DNA of 64,000 nt from contig NW_024104365.1 in the NCBI RefSeq assembly GCF_003945595.2, forward strand, positions 7,969,049 to 8,033,048. Reading direction: 5' to 3'. The notes beneath the pieces are model-generated. The model was not told where the DNA came from. It saw only the letters and a list, made by a program, of their open reading frames with translations, and did no database searches. This document shows, one piece after another, positions 24,753-38,495 of the stretch. The DNA comes from Pipra filicauda. Lineage: Eukaryota; Chordata; Aves; Passeriformes; Pipridae. Position 1 is the first letter of the stretch; every line of letters begins with the position of its first letter. A program made the translations under genes and the position numbers.

Positions 24753-27725
24753 CTGTAACGTCAAGATAAAAATTTAATGTCATTATGAGAGTTATGCTCA
24801 CAGATGTCCTAAAAAACGAACAAGTTTTGCCCAGGCAGATCTCAGAAAATAAAAATCCACAGGCTATGCTGGAGGAAAAAGCCCCTTCAGGGCTTTCTGC
24901 AAAAACAGATGTCTGAGATACGTGGGAGGAAATTAATCCTGAAACATCTATTTCACACCATTGATAACAACATGTACAGTTCCAGCACAGAATTTCAGGG
25001 CTCCAGTTGCCTCTCAAAGACACATCAGACCATTTTTGGTGCCATCAATAGTCTACAGAGCTGAAAGTCAGCTTTGGATTTAGACAACAACCATGTGTAG
25101 GGTTGTGTGGGTGTGTGCACTTGGCATTGAAGCTTCCACTGGAGTTGGTTGGTGCAGTCAGCAGTGGGTAGAAGGAAATCAACTCTCTGAATTGGGCACA
25201 TGGAGCAGGATTTGATTCCCTAAGGAGGTACTCTTGTTGTCTGAGACATTCCAGGATATCTAAGACATCAGCTGCTGGATGCGATAGGACTTGTTCATGG
25301 AGCATTCCTGGAGACACAGGTACAAGCCATGAAGGGGACTTGAAGGCATCTCATATGAGCCCAAAGACATCTCACATAGGCCCAAAATCTCTGTTTAGGT
25401 ACCCAAATTCTGCCCTTGGTAGTTGAATATCTTCTAGCCCCAGCACCTAAAACTTTGCTGGCTCTATTGGGAGCTGAAGTGCCTTTTTAAACATTGCACA
25501 GACACCTATGTTTATCTGTTTTAACCTTGAACTGAAGATCTCCCTTCATACTCTAAGTTATATTTATAGTTCAGGGGATTTTTAACCTCACATAAAGAAA
25601 ATAAAATCACTTAATGAAAACAAAATGAATAATGATCAGTGTTTATCTATGTTTGATAAACATTTTGTCCCATTATAGGGTGACTGCTGGCCAGATGATG
25701 ACCTAAACTCCTTGGGTAATTTTTGGGAAAATTCTGACTGAATTCAGAGGATTCAGTGAACTCAGAGAATGCCCCACATGCAGTCGAGTGACAGAAGTGC
25801 AGAGAGAAAGAAAAGTCCTGAGGGGATATTGCCAAGTTTTTCCAGAATCTCTTTCCACAACTTCTTTCAAAGATGAGTAGGCTCCAGGTGAGTAATTCCA
25901 GTTTTTGGTGCCTGCGAGCATTCAGAGGAGAAATCCACCAAAATTTAGGTCTCCTTTGTTGTTTAGAGGAAGCACTGGATATCTTCTGAAATAGCAGGAA
26001 AGTGCTGAGGTGACAGAGAATTGTGTATTGTTCAAGGACAAATGCACCGGCAAAGAGGAAGCAAAACCACACAAAGTAAAAATAATTGTGGCATGTAGTT
26101 GGGATTTTTGACAGTTCACATGCAACCCATACTAGAAGCTGAATCTTAAATCCGGTCCCAGGCACACACTCCAATAATAATTTATATCTTGTGGAACCAA
26201 GTGTAACTCTTCTGACTCTTGCATTTCAAAGAAGTTTAATAAGCGGTAAGCAAAAGAAAATATGGTTTGTAAGAGACGTATGGTTCTTGTAAGAAAAAAG
26301 AAATCTAAGATTTAAATCTATTGAAATACTCATTTCAGTTAAAAAATTTTCTTTTTTTTTTCTCCTTCTTTTTGAAACCATAAGTCCTTCCCTAACTCAA
26401 GTGCTGATTCATGCTGGAAATATATATACAGCAGCTTCTCTCTCTTCTTCAATAAAAAGCTACTTCCTCTAGCTTTCATTTTCTTTCAGCTTTCATATTC
26501 TATCACTGACTTGCCTATTTCCTGTATGTAACCACATTAATTCTTAGCTGGCTATCAGTAGGCTTTTAATGATAAATAGCTTTTTTCCCTTTACTTCAAG
26601 AATTGAAACAACTCGTTGTGCTCTATTTAGAGTGTATGAATGAACTCCAAACACTTGTATCTTAGAAGCTCATGATATTTCCTATAAAACCTCTGGGCAG
26701 CAGCCCAAGTCCAGCCTGGATCCGTTTCAGTGTTTAACTGGCAGACTTCAGTCAAGAATCTGCTTACTCTGAACTCTCATCTTAGTCAGGGAAAAAGAAG
26801 AATTTCCAGAGGGTGATTCTAACATTGGATGGTTTGAATCAGAGTCAGCAATACATCAGCTATACAGCAATCCTAAGCAATTAATCTACTCTAAACACTC
26901 AACTGAGTGAGTGCTAACACATGAATCCTACTGGTGAGCTCTTTGTGCTTCCACTGCCCAACTCTACAATCATTTTCCAAATAATTCCTTCCCTAAATGC
27001 TGATATTTCACTGCTACCCAGATGGGAACTCTTCCAACAAGGCTTTGTAAGGCCTGACTGATAGATTTTCTTTTTTTTTTGAATATCCATCTCTCAGTTT
27101 AAAATGAAGCACTTGGAAGAAATACAGCTTCAGGGAGAACTTCACAGGTGCCACCCCACTCAATGGTCAGTGTATGTACAGGAGAGATCCTTCTGCAGAT
27201 GAGTTCTCAACTATTCACTAAATAAGTATCTGTGGCAACTCCACTTAACCTGCCCTAGGTGATAATTCTGGCCAAGCCTTCACACTGAAATCATAGGTAA
27301 GTGATGATGAAGATGAGTCTGCAGCAAGGGCTGTGGAAGTTTATGGATGGGCAGCATCAGGAGACAGAGAAAGTAGCATTTCAAAGCTATTTTTCCAAGG
27401 GTAAGTGAAAATTATTCTATACCTTGGGAGGCTCTGAGCCCAGACAGAAACCTTGTTCTGCAGGCTATACAGGCAGCTTTACATTCTTTCAACCAATTAA
27501 CATTATTAAATATACAAAAAAACATTGACTCTAAGAGAAATTAAGATGTTCATCCAGAAACTACTTGGTAAAGGATTGACCTAAGATGCTGAAGATCAGT
27601 GTTCATATCCCAGTTTTGCTTAATTCAGAGATGAGATTTTAATGTAGGTCTCAAAACAAAATTAACATAATAATCCTCAAGATATTGGTCACTTTAGAAT
27701 AAATCTTCTTATAAAAAAGAAATAG

Positions 27726-27767
27726 AAAGGAAGAGGGAGGGAGGGAGGAAGGAAGGAAGAAAGGAAA
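27726..27767. repeat. Purine-rich GGAA/GGGA tract
   Basis: AAGGAAGAGGGAGGGAGGGA followed by GGAAGGAAGGAAGAAAGG. Low-complexity purine run 275 bases from the exon at 28042. Confidence 0.9.
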
Positions 27768-27815
27768 TCTCAGCTTCATTCATCTCTAGAATTTTGATTT
27801 CTTTAAAATTAAAAT

Positions 27816-27870
27816 TAATCTGTGTTGGAAGGACCTTAAAGATCATCTAGTTTCAACCTAGCCATCATGG
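27816..27870 (-). mobile_element. Short CR1 LINE remnant
   Basis: GTGTTGGAAGGACCTTAAAG, ATCATCTAGTTTCAACC. Only about 50 bases of the CR1 3' end survive. Confidence 0.7.
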
Positions 27871-28041
27871 CACAATTTTCTTGCAAGATGTAATATAGTT
27901 TTTCTTTTTCTATTTAGACATAGTTTAAACAGAGCCCATCACAAAGCAAAAGAATAGTACAACTCATAGGAACATTAACACAAGTCATAATAACATGAGC
28001 CAAAACTTAATATTTGAAAGCATATTTGGGCAAAATACCAC

Positions 28042-28129
28042 CTTTCATTGCCAGGGGCAATGTTAGTTCCCAGATATGTCCAAGGCATCTTAGGATAAGC
28101 ACTATAAATTTGCACCTGTCCATAAACCC
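28042..28129 (-). CDS. PKHD1: PKHD1 exon, second G8 domain, late part (human exon 55-like)
   Basis: 88 bases, the smallest exon found, phase 1 in and phase 2 out. The acceptor is CTTTTTTCCAG|GGG and the donor GAAAG|GTGGTA. It encodes (G)[20 protein letters not shown] then TNIAPGNER. The strands VYGQVQIY and WTYLG and the loop APGNER fit the end of a G8 domain. It is too short to stand out as an open reading frame, so it was found by homology and splice phase. The Arg codon is split AG|G with the next exon, which supplies IFVEDEVDW. Confidence 0.94.
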
Positions 28130-28757
28130 CTGGAAAAAAGCAGAAGAAGGAGTTAAAAGGTCAAGGGAAAGACAGATTTGAGAAGAACTGAAGCAATAAC
28201 TAAATATATGGAAACCTTTATATATATTAAAGTATGTTTCTATATTTTATGAAAAGTGTAATAACAGCACACAGCCTCCACTCGAAATACAAAGTGAACT
28301 AGCAATAAATCATTAATAAAGTAAAATGACCATCACATGTATAGGCAAGAAAGGGGATTGTACCACAGAAGTCTCATTGACTCAAATTAGAATTGCAGAC
28401 AATGGTATTCATCATTAAAAAAAAATTATCTAAGAAAACAAATTAAGTAAAAATTGAGGAATGAAAGATATAAAAAATTACTCAGCTATTAATAATCTTT
28501 GTGATCTGTGAAAAACCCTTTTTTAATTTTTTTTTTTTTTTGAGGGGGAAAGGACCCAAAACCAGAGCAAAAATTCAAAATATAAAAATTTTTCCTGTAG
28601 ATGACATATCTGAGAATATTAAATTACAGCTTAAAAAATGTGTGTGCCTCTGTTAGATGTTTACCTGTACAATATAGTAACAGGCTCAACAGTGGCAGAT
28701 TTGACTATTCAGGCTAAGATAAGCTTCCTGTGGAAAGAGGAACTCAATGTTTCATAC

Positions 28758-28871
28758 CAATATTCCCCGGGTGGACATTTATACCCTCCAGACGATCACA
28801 GTAAATCCCTTCAGATGCCCGAAGAAGGACCAGCAGCTTTAAATCCCTTTCTAGGGGATGTTGAAAAGAAC
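28758..28871 (-). CDS. PKHD1: PKHD1 exon, second G8 domain, middle (human exon 54-like)
   Basis: 114 bases, phase 1 in and out. The acceptor is TTATTGCAG|GTTC and the donor ATATTG|GTATGA. It encodes (G)SFQHPLERDLKLLVLLRA, then SEGIYCDRLEGINVHPGNIG. The HPLE..LKLLILLRASEG block and the single Cys before the D-R motif match the recalled human protein. The G8 strand continues across the next junction into VYGQV. The donor is a weaker GTATGA, but no better GT keeps the frame. Only 628 bases separate it from the next exon. Confidence 0.95.
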
Positions 28872-31800
28872 CTGCAATAAAGACAGAACAGCATCAATCC
28901 ACCACAGAGGCATCAATGGTTTTTGTAATGCTGAAAATGGGGGAACTAGGGGGAAATCTGTGTAAATCCAATTTTCAGCAAACATCTAAATGGCTGAATT
29001 AGCATTTCCTTTCTCAGCCTATTTTTGCCTTTTTGCTCCTTTACAATTTCACCAGTTCTCAGGTAATTTGTGTGGTAAGGATGGGAAAAATGTTTTTTCC
29101 CAGGCCAATGGAAGGATTGAGGGAAAAGAGCAGGGAAGAAGAAAATGGCCAAGCGGTTTTGGGGTGTGCGATGGTGATAATTCTGTACATTAAATTGTAT
29201 TCCAATTTTGCCTTCATTTATTTCACCAAGGGTAGTTTACAGTTTCAGAAGAAAATGGCCTACCACTAAACAGATACTAAGGAGGAAAAAGTAGGACAGT
29301 TTTTGCCCTGGAGAAATGTATGCGGAGTCCAGTAAAGGAGTTCAGCGTTTCTTTAAAATTAGAGATTAAATCAATTATGCAACAGAAAACTGCAGCAGAT
29401 GTAGAACTAAAAAATATATACATATCTGTACAAAATTAGCTGGCCTGTCATGTTCTTTTAATATTTAAAAATTACTAGTTTGGAAAAGAGATCTGATTTT
29501 GTATCCTAAAGAAACACTTTGCTTTAAGAGCATTTTTTTTTATTTAAGTGAAATCAATAAAACAATTCATTGTTCCCCACTAGCATCTGAGTGATATCTG
29601 AGGATATTTAAATTTTCTATGCAGCTTTTAAATGGGTAAAAGGCAAAGAGTACAAGACTTGCATGCTCCCCATCTAATATATCTCACACCAGTGAGCTCG
29701 TGTTTCTCTGGGAACATGGAGGGGATTATCTTACAGTGTCCATCATCCACCCAAGCCATCTTTAACTTTCTTGTTTAAACTCCCAAAACTGTGGTGTGAA
29801 GAGGAGAAAATCAGGAATTGGGCTTATCCAAATATGCTTTCACAAAACAGAACTAAGTGATACACACTTTGGTCACTGATGCCTGAGGTTAAACAAATAC
29901 CCACCTAGAGCAGCAGCAGAGTTATGGAGTCACTTGTGTCTATTTTTATATGCATTTTTCCTGATTGTTTTCCTGCTTCACCCTCACAGCAAGTTGTGAT
30001 TTAAAATATTCACCCTGAGCATACCTTTGCCAATCTTCAGGTCATCCATACCCCATGAGATAAAGTATTAGCTACACTGAAACCAAAAAAAGGCTCAAGA
30101 AAAATGTTTGGAGACCTTTACATCAATCTTACCATGTTATTCACAATTACAGTTTCCTAATGATGATGATGCTCCCTTAAAGTGAGGGATTAATATTAAT
30201 TATAATTATAAATTGCTGTTGCTGGTTTTATTGGTTTTATTATTTTACTTCTGGTTACAAAACATTTACTATTCTACTTAAGTTGGTTAAAACCAGCCGT
30301 GTAATATATCCAATTCTCAGCTCAATTTTAATACCATTTTTAAATAGACTTCCAAACTTAACAATCACATACAAAGGATTGGAAATTGGAGTTCTATAGG
30401 ACTGAACTGGAAGTTATTATTCCCTTAAAAGAATTACATCTACATTTAGTTAATTTATTTTTTTTTTAGTCCAAAAAAGCAAATATGTTAAGGAATGTTA
30501 CCCTTGTCAAAAAAATAAGCACATCAAACAAAAATGCAATCAGAGTGAGAAAAAAAAGAAAATAAAAAAGGGAAGATAATATTCACAGAAATGTTTTAGT
30601 TTCTGGAAACTGTAAACGGTAAATGACACAAAAAAACACAGGAGTGGTCCATTAGTAGAAAAATTACACTTATTTTAAGTATATTTATAACAAAAATAGT
30701 CTTAATACTTGCTTATTGTCATTAATAGTTCCATGGTTTTAAATCAATGGATTTCAGTAACTTGAATGCAAGTGCTACTTAAGAGTTTACCCAGAAACTC
30801 ATTGGACTATGAAGGAGGACTCTTCAGTAAGTTTGGGATCACTCTTGATGTCTCAGAGCCCTTGAAGAAAGCTAATATTGTGCCAATATTTCAAACAAAG
30901 ATAAAAGTGAGAGCCCCAGGTAATTACAGGCCTGTCAACTTGACACTGATTCTAGGGGAAAAATAAATAAAAATGGAATGTCCAACTCTGAGCACCATTA
31001 ATAAATCATTAAAGGTGGATGATATAATTAATGCCAATCAACCTGCTTTTGTAGAAAAAAGGGCCTGTGAAACTTCCCTGTTATCGCCTTCTAATGAGAT
31101 TACAGGTTTAGTTGATAAAGATAATAGCTTTGATATAGTTTAATTGGCTTCTCCAAGGCTCTTGGCTTAGTAGCACAAAACTTTGTGATTAACACACTAT
31201 GCTGGTACAGCACAAACATGGCACACACTAAATTACAGGCTGAGTGACTGGAATGGGGACATGGAATCAAACAGGTCTGGTCTTGCAAGCCCTGTGGCAT
31301 ATGACATTTTATTAGTCACCCAGAGTAGTGTGAAGATACTGAAAGTAAGCAGAGAGGCTGACACAAATTGGAGGAGAAGAAAAGAAAAATAAAGAGGTGG
31401 GACAGTAAACAACGAATAAGTTGAAAGTGAAGAATTAGGCAAGAAAGTGAATGCTATAAACGACCCTGCTTGAGTAGGGAGCTTGGACCAGATGACCCAC
31501 AATTGTCCCTTCCAAACTTAATCATTCTGTGATTCTGTGGCGTTCAAAATAACGAGGCAACATGACCTCTCTGTGGATGGATGGAGAACAAAGAAATCAA
31601 AGGGAAAAGCTGAGTAAGGTCTAAGATAAAAACTTTGGCTTAGTCTAAATTCAACCCTGCAAACTGGCTCATGAAAATGAGGATATGAAAACAGTAGCTA
31701 TGTCAGTTTACTCATAGGGAAACCCAAAATAATAAATCGAAAATAATTGAGTCACTGGTGCTGGATAAGTTTTATAACCTTGCAAAGTAACTGGCATATG

Positions 31801-34800
31801 AAATCATATGTAACAAGTAGCTTTCTTGAAACTACCAAGTTGCCATCAACACGGGAATCATGATCTCTGTACACATCAGTGAAGGATTTTGGTTTTAAGT
31901 GCCCACCTTTGAACTTTGGATGTGAAAACTTCAGGTTTCCTGTCCCCCTTTGCTGTGGTGAATGAGTCCTACATAAGACCACATCAAACTGTTGAGTAAC
32001 CCATCCTGCACACGAGATGCAGGGAGCTGTATCCCGCTTCATATCCTACTACAACTGGAAGGCTCAACAATTTGATGAGCAACTTGGTTGCTCAGAAGGT
32101 GAGATAATAAGGCACTGCTGGCAGAGAACGAGAAAATAGGTAATTGCAATGTGGAAATTACTAGAAGCTGGTGGAAATGTCTAGTGAGATCTGCAGAAAA
32201 GGTCAAGAGACATTAAAGACAGTGCCAGGCCTTCCTCAAACACATATTCTTCCAATTGCACTACACAGTGCAAAAAATCCCACAAACATATATAATAATC
32301 CTATGTTAGGAAACAACCTGTGATGTTGATAAAGTCACCACTGATTCCATACTTTCCTGAAGTGTGAGGTGCATCTGCCTGGATTGCAGTACAGATCTGT
32401 TTGCACAATGGTTGCGGCTGGTTCCTAATCCTTAATCAGGTCTAACATCTGGAGAGGAGAAAACTTACTGTGTGAAAATATGTGGGAAAAAAAGGAGAAC
32501 AGAAATAGAAATGTGGTTTTTTCTGTCCAGATTTTCACTTATTCTGGACTGCAGTCTGGATCAAGTTTGCTGTTGAGTTTCAAAAGCATTTTCCATTGTT
32601 TTTGTATTTCAGTTTTATTCCAGATGTTCTTTCTGACAGATTTTTGCTGTGTTGTTTTGTTTTGTTTGTTTGTTTTTTCATAGCAAAACCCATTCGATTC
32701 TTCCCTAGAACAGTGGATGTTTCCTCCCTTTTAGCCTTCTCTTTTTTTCACAACATAACACTCTGTAACAGCCGTTGTACATAAGAGCAAGGAAATCTCT
32801 GAGATAAGATCTCCTCCCTCCCGTTGGCAAATAGACTTTGCTAAGTATCTTGCTGTGTCCATCTTCAATACCAGCTCTCTGTTTCCTGAATCCAAAACTT
32901 CTTGGGCACTATGTACCCAGCTATTTTGAAAACTGTGACATACTGTCACCAGGAAGTGCGAAGAGATTTTACTCATGGCCAATACACAGCTGGATAGTCA
33001 CCTACTGTTGGTTCTTCTGGAACTTCCTTCAGTCAGGTGTTCAGCCTGCATTCTGCAAAGAAGCCTGGAAAAGCATCCTGAAAACAAGGAGACCTCACTT
33101 GGTCGCCTCTTACAAGTAGTGCTGCCCAACAAAAAGAAAAATTCAGAGACAGTAAACTGTGGAGTAGGAACCAGTACCAGCCAGAAGTGGGAGATGAATG
33201 TCCAAGGAATAAGCAGTGAGATGCGTAGGATGGCGTCTGAGAGTCCTAGTGCACTCCAAATCCTCTCTGTGAGGATACCACAGGGGTCAATGAAAGAACA
33301 GTGGCTTTTTAAGCAGAAGCTGGAGGCTTCTGCTGGTGGAACATCTGATTGTACCCAAAATGATAGAAAATCCTTATAGTTTGGTAAGTGAACCATTATT
33401 TCCCGGGAGATTCACATACCTACATTTAATTTTCTTGATACAGATGTTTCCAATGGAGATTTGCTCTAGAAACCTGTCTGAAACAGTCCCACTGACTGCA
33501 GGGGCTCCACTGGCTGTATTGGTTAGATCTCTACTGGAACAGCAGCTCACATGATGATGTCCACATGTTACATCTAAATTTGTGTGTCCTAAACTTGTGA
33601 ATTAAATCCCTTCCCTAGATGATATGATCAGTTAAAAGAAACCAAGTGACTTGGAAAGGGTAAAAGCCAAAATCCTAGAGGCTGAGCTATTAATTTAAGG
33701 GGATTCAGATGATGCAATCAGCTTTTCAAACAACTTTTTTTTTTTTTTGTTATCAGAGATGAAAAATTGCTTTAAACACACAAGCAGTGTTCTATCTTCA
33801 TACAAGCTGAACAGCTGTGCAGGGGTGATACGTGACTGCAGGATGGGACTCGGCTCACACATAAAGAAGGTGGGTCCCACAGAACTAGAGAAGTTGAAAA
33901 AGACATTAAATTGGTGAAACTCACTGGTGCCCTAATTGTTGTTACAATTCTGAGCATTAATCAATACTAACACATGGCCATTTCATGAAATACAGTGATT
34001 TACCCTTTGGGAAGTCAATAAGGGGGTTCTTCCTAGAAAAGAAGCTGAGTATATGTGTTAGAGCTCTTACCACAAGCAAGATAAGAGGCATCAGAATTGT
34101 CTGGGGTTTCATCTCCAGACAATCAAGCTATGAGCTAATGATAACCTTAGGCTTCTTGCCTCCAATGAGTGACATGACTGACAAGCAGCCATCACGAGAT
34201 ATGTGAAAAAAAGAATGTGACAAGTTGAAACTAAAACAGAGAAATTCAATCCTATCTGTATAATTACTTGGCAATTTCTACTGTAAAAAGCAAAACCAGC
34301 CTGCCAGCAAAGAGCAGCTGAGTGCAGTGGAGATCAGGATAAGTCCAGAAGATCAATTTGTGCCAAGAGAAGTTCAGTGTTTTCTTCAGCTTTATGGAGA
34401 GCTGAGGGGTTTGTTCAGCAGTGGAACAGGACACCTTCTGCACATATCATCTATGTTTTAGTGCCTATGGTTTAAAATGAATGGTATCATCCTAGCTGAG
34501 AATGGAAAACAACTCTGAGATGTCGAGCTCAAAATTGCTTATCTTATTCTGACACAGGTGTGCTAATGACATTTAGCAAATCTCTTAATCTCTCTGAACC
34601 TCAAACTCTCCTTAATCAAACTGGAAAAATAGCCAGGGTTTTTGGTTTGTTTTTTTTTTTACAGCACGATAACACAGAGAAATAGAAGTAAAAGCTGTTA
34701 CTAAAATTTTATTGCAAATATCACCATCAAATAAAAGACTTTGAAGGTTTAAGTCAAAGAGAGAAGCTCCTTATCTGAGAGCTTGGTCTACTAGAGTAGA

Positions 34801-37049
34801 AGTAATCAGAAAATCTTCCTGAATCCAAGAACGATGAAAGCCTAGGAACACTCAGAGAAATTACTGTGGGGATAGATCCACATATTTTACTTTGGGTTTT
34901 CCAAGGGGTCTGATAGAATTCTTTATCTTTAATCATCTCACACCTCCCAGTGATTCTGTTGATCATAATTCCCACTGGATTGTGATCATTACATGAAAGA
35001 GGAAAGTGATGATTGACCCTGCAAAGTCAAAAGTGTTGCAAGAATCGTGATCTCCCAGCTAATACTGTACTTTCTCATCCCAGTTTGCCTGTAAATTATT
35101 GTTTCAATAAAACTAGTGAGGATCTTGTGTTTCTTAAATTCCAATTTTAAACTGATTTTTTCATTTGTTATATATTTCTCATCACCACTCAGTCCCTACG
35201 TACTTATAGTCTTAATTTAACCTTCTGACTTTATTTTTTTCCCTGCAGATAAGATGCCAAGAGCTCTGGAAGACACCAAAGTCCAAATAAGATGTATTTC
35301 TAAACTTATCATTTTTCTCTAGCAGTTTAAATGAAAAAAAAAAAAGTACTTGGGCTCTACCAGAAAGCCTTTATTCCAGGCCATGGAATCAAAAGTAATA
35401 GCACATGGCCAAAGATTGCTACACTGAAAACAGGGCATGGAGAAATTACACAACAGGCAGGACCTGGGGATTTGGCTCATGTGATGCCAACCTGAGATCC
35501 TGCTCAGGCAACGCTGAATGTTGATGTCCACATCTATTAAATCTGTTTACTAAACTGTCTCATTATCTGTTTTGTGTCAGGATTTCTTTAGGGTGTGGTG
35601 GAGTTGGACAGATGGGCTTCAAAACCCTTCCTTCAGGCATGGAACAGGCAGGATTGGACAGATGGGCTCCAAGACGTTACCTTAAGGCCCCGAACACAGG
35701 GGAAGAGAAAGAAGAAGGGGAGGGAAAAAAAAACCACACGCACTCCCAGCTCTACAAGCAAGCAGAGAAACCAGTATAAGATGTGGGAACCTTGCAGAGT
35801 CTCTACCCACCATCATCTGAAACAGCTGAAACAAGGATAGCTCTCCAAAAGATGCTGGACTATGACTCAACAGCTGCAAATACCTGCTTGGCTTTTAATA
35901 TCATTACTACTCACAGATGTGCTGGAGGGGAGTTTGTGCAGCAAAGTGCCTCAATGTTTTTTTAATAAGTGTTTTTAGCAATGAACACATGCTTTTTCTT
36001 AAAACCAATATGAACCCATATTTAAAGTGCAAAGGAGCGTAAGTAAGAAATGACTGACACTCTTTTAAGTATACATGTATATTTTAACCTCACAGATTAA
36101 GCTTTCCAACCTTTTTTTTCCAAAGAAAAGCACAAGACAGCAAAATAACTTTTTTGGCCAGGACTGTATTAACTAAACAGTCCCTTGAGATTAACAACAA
36201 ACAAATATTGGAGCAGACTTCCTCAGGAGGTGATTACACAAACAAATTCTCTTTTTAAAGTTCATGAAACCAATCTTGGGAAAGGTCAAGCAATGATCAA
36301 CAATGTGATCCCAGCATCCTAAGGATTCCTGCAAGTAAATATAATGCCTGCCTTTAGGAACCTTAATATTTAAAGTCAATTATGTGAGTAACTACTTCTG
36401 AATGGAAAAACACTGATCCTGTCCATTGCAAATAATGTGGAACAGCTCCAGTGACTCTGGGGACTCTGAAAACCACAAGAAGTAGGGACAGGGTGGTATC
36501 TTTCTGGGATCCTGGTGCTCATCTGCACAGAGGGATGAGAGACACAAATGTGCTGAATCCAGCTGTTTCATGCCAGAGTGTGTGATTTCCAAGCATTCTG
36601 GGGATTCTCCATGACTCTTTTTACGTTGATTTTAAATATTTTTGTGTCACAAAAAGTGTCCTACTAATGCCCACAGACACCAGGCACTGCCTGAACACCA
36701 GGGTAGGTCCTGCCCTGAGGAATTACTGTCTCATAAACCAACCCCCAGGTAGTAGGGAGGACTTCTACACGTAGCAGATAAAATCTCTGCCACAGTGAAA
36801 ACAGGAGTGAGGTGAAGACTGCAGTATTTGTAATGTGTTGCTATTAATAGGTAATTAGCTCCAGTGGATAATCGTCGTGCTTAATGTGGATTTTGGGTGT
36901 CTGCATTGCAGATATCCAGATATCTACAGGGCATCAGGTTGGACAGCATGCTCACAGCAACACTCTACGGTCTTTCTTCACACTTTTTTTTCCTATCAAT
37001 AGCAGAAATAAACCCCAGGCATCCAGAAAAACAGCTGTTCTTCACTTAC
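28872..37049 (-). other. PKHD1: PKHD1 intron of 8.2 kb
   Basis: AT-rich intron between two G8 exons. It holds a decayed LINE with a reverse-transcriptase motif at about 30770-31545 and otherwise no CR1, which is sparse compared with the first 17.5 kb. I see no exon on either strand. The open frames at 32838-33396 lie in ordinary composition and look like chance. The stretches 28880-30760, 31560-36880 and the remaining bases hold only short A/T runs. Confidence 0.75.
30770..31545 (+). mobile_element. Old CR1/L3-type LINE relic with reverse-transcriptase motif
   Basis: A plus-strand frame at 30766-30966 reads KKANIVPIFQ then APGNYRPVNLTL. The IVPIF...GNYRPV.LT motif is the reverse-transcriptase signature of CR1/L3-clade LINEs. 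Farther on, in shifted frames, are NQPAFVEKRACETSL and ITGLVDKDNSFDIV, also like LINE ORF2. A weak 3' end, GGACCAGATGACCCA then TCATTCTGTGATTCTGTGG, closes the element at 31500-31540. Many stops and frameshifts: inactive and older than the other CR1 copies. Confidence 0.75.
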
Positions 37050-37187
37050 CCACTCTCAGAGCACCCCCGAGCACGACGACACAGGCAACACTCAGGACAT
37101 TGCTGGAGTTGCTGGGGAACTCGAGGGTCCCCAGGATGTAGAGTCCTCTCAGAGGGGGAAGAGCTGTATCCACCAGGATGGTCCGGT
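37050..37187 (-). CDS. PKHD1: PKHD1 exon, second G8 domain core (human exon 53-like)
   Basis: 138 bases, phase 1 in and out. The acceptor is GCTCCTCAG|ACCGG and the donor AGAGTGG|GTAAGTG, a strong consensus. It encodes (N)RTILVDTALPPLRGLYILG, TLEFPSNSSNVLSVACVV and VLGGALRVG. The pattern of strand, Gly, LEF and C..V..GG.L.VG is the central G8 beta-sheet. NRT and NSS are possible N-glycosylation sites. The conserved Cys in SVAC is present. The donor was placed at GTAAGTG rather than the earlier GTGCTC because only the later site keeps the GG-x-L-x-VG motif and the phase needed by the next exon. Flanking introns are 9.1 and 8.2 kb. Confidence 0.95.
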
Positions 37188-37313
37188 CTGAGGAGCAAAG
37201 CAGAGGGCTGTTAAGGTCAATGGCAGCCTACCAACAGTACTAGCCAAAAAGTGTAGCATGGTGGTGAAAAATGTCAGCTTGGCTTCAGTTTTGTTTTATT
37301 TAAGTTGGTTTTC

Positions 37314-37762
37314 ATAGAATCATATAATGGCCTGGGTTGGAAGGGACCTAAAAGATCATCTTATTCCAAGCTTCCTGCCATGAACAGGAACACCTTCCAC
37401 TAGACCAGGCTTCTCAGAGCTCTATACAGTCTGGTTTCAGAATATTTCTAGGTAGGAGGCAGCCACAACTTCTCTGGACAACCTGTGCCAGTGCCTCACA
37501 GTAAAAATATTTCTTCCTAATATTCAATCTAAATGGCTTCTTTCAGTTTGAAGCCATTCCCACTTGTCCTGTCATTCCAGACCCTTGTAAACAGCCTTTC
37601 TCCATCTTTCTTGTTGTTGCCTTTAGGTTCTCAAAGGCTGCAATTGGGTCACCCCAAAGCCTTCTCTTCTCCAGGCTGAACAATCCCAATTCTCTCAGCC
37701 TTTCCTCATAGCAGAGGTGCTCCATCCCTTTAATCAACTTATTAGCCTCCTCTGGACAGGCT
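37314..37762 (-). mobile_element. CR1 LINE, about 450-base 3' part
   Basis: Minus orientation: CATAGAATCATATAATGGCC, GGTTGGAAGGGACCTAAAAG, TTTGAAGCCATTCCCAC and CTCTTCTCCAGGCTGAAC, ending in the CTCCTCTGGACAGG segment. It lies 125 bases upstream of exon 37050-37187. Confidence 0.94.
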
Positions 37763-38089
37763 GATTAGAACTGCCAGAGCAGGGCTTATGGGTTTGTAGC
37801 ATCCACAACCAGAGCTTCATCTACAGCTGAGGTTCCATGGGGTGACTGTGATCTCACCAATGAATAAATAATCATATTTACAGTGACATTGTTGCATGCT
37901 TAAGTGTCATCATATGATTCTTGAACCTTTAAAAATTAATGTAGAGACATATTAGTCTCACTGGGCAAATCTGTTTATGAAAGTAAGACTTGAGCACCCA
38001 ATGCAATGAACCAGGACTAAGTTAAGCTGTGTCTAAACAGCATGGTATTGAAAAAAAATATGAGAGTTCTCTTGAAAAAGCCAAGAACA

Positions 38090-38245
38090 AAATGCCCCAT
38101 CCCTGGAAGTGTTCATGGCCAGGTTAGATGGGACTTTGAGCAACTTGGTCAAGTGGAAGGTGTCCCAGCCCGTGACAGGAGGGTTGGGACTAGATGATCT
38201 TTAAGGTCCCTTCCAAGCCAAACCATCCTGGGATTCTGGGATTGA
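38090..38245 (+). mobile_element. CR1 LINE 3' end
   Basis: TGCCCCATCCCTGGAAGTG, GGAAGGTGTCCCAGCCC and AGGTCCCTTCCAAGCC, ending in a degenerate tail. Confidence 0.92.
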
Positions 38246-38495
38246 CGGAAGTGAAAAAATCCAGCAGTATCAAATACGTGCTTCATGGTGCCAAGAGTCT
38301 GAAAGTCCCCACCTTGTCAACAGGTTGACAAGCTGTAACCACACACCATAACCTCCCTCCAGTGACACCCTGTCACTGCTTTTCCCTCTCTGCAGCCTGG
38401 CTTTGCTCTCTCAGGTTTAGTGTATAAAATCCCACCTCTTCCTCACCATTCAGGAGGATGCTTACACCAACACAGTCTATGAGAAGCCAGAGTTC

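Noticed and set aside
25647..26174. Minus-strand open frame of 175 codons in a PKHD1 intron
   Set aside because: A frame of this length is expected about once by chance in a 64 kb AT-rich window. It shows no recognisable domain or splice context and lies between two in-phase PKHD1 exons.
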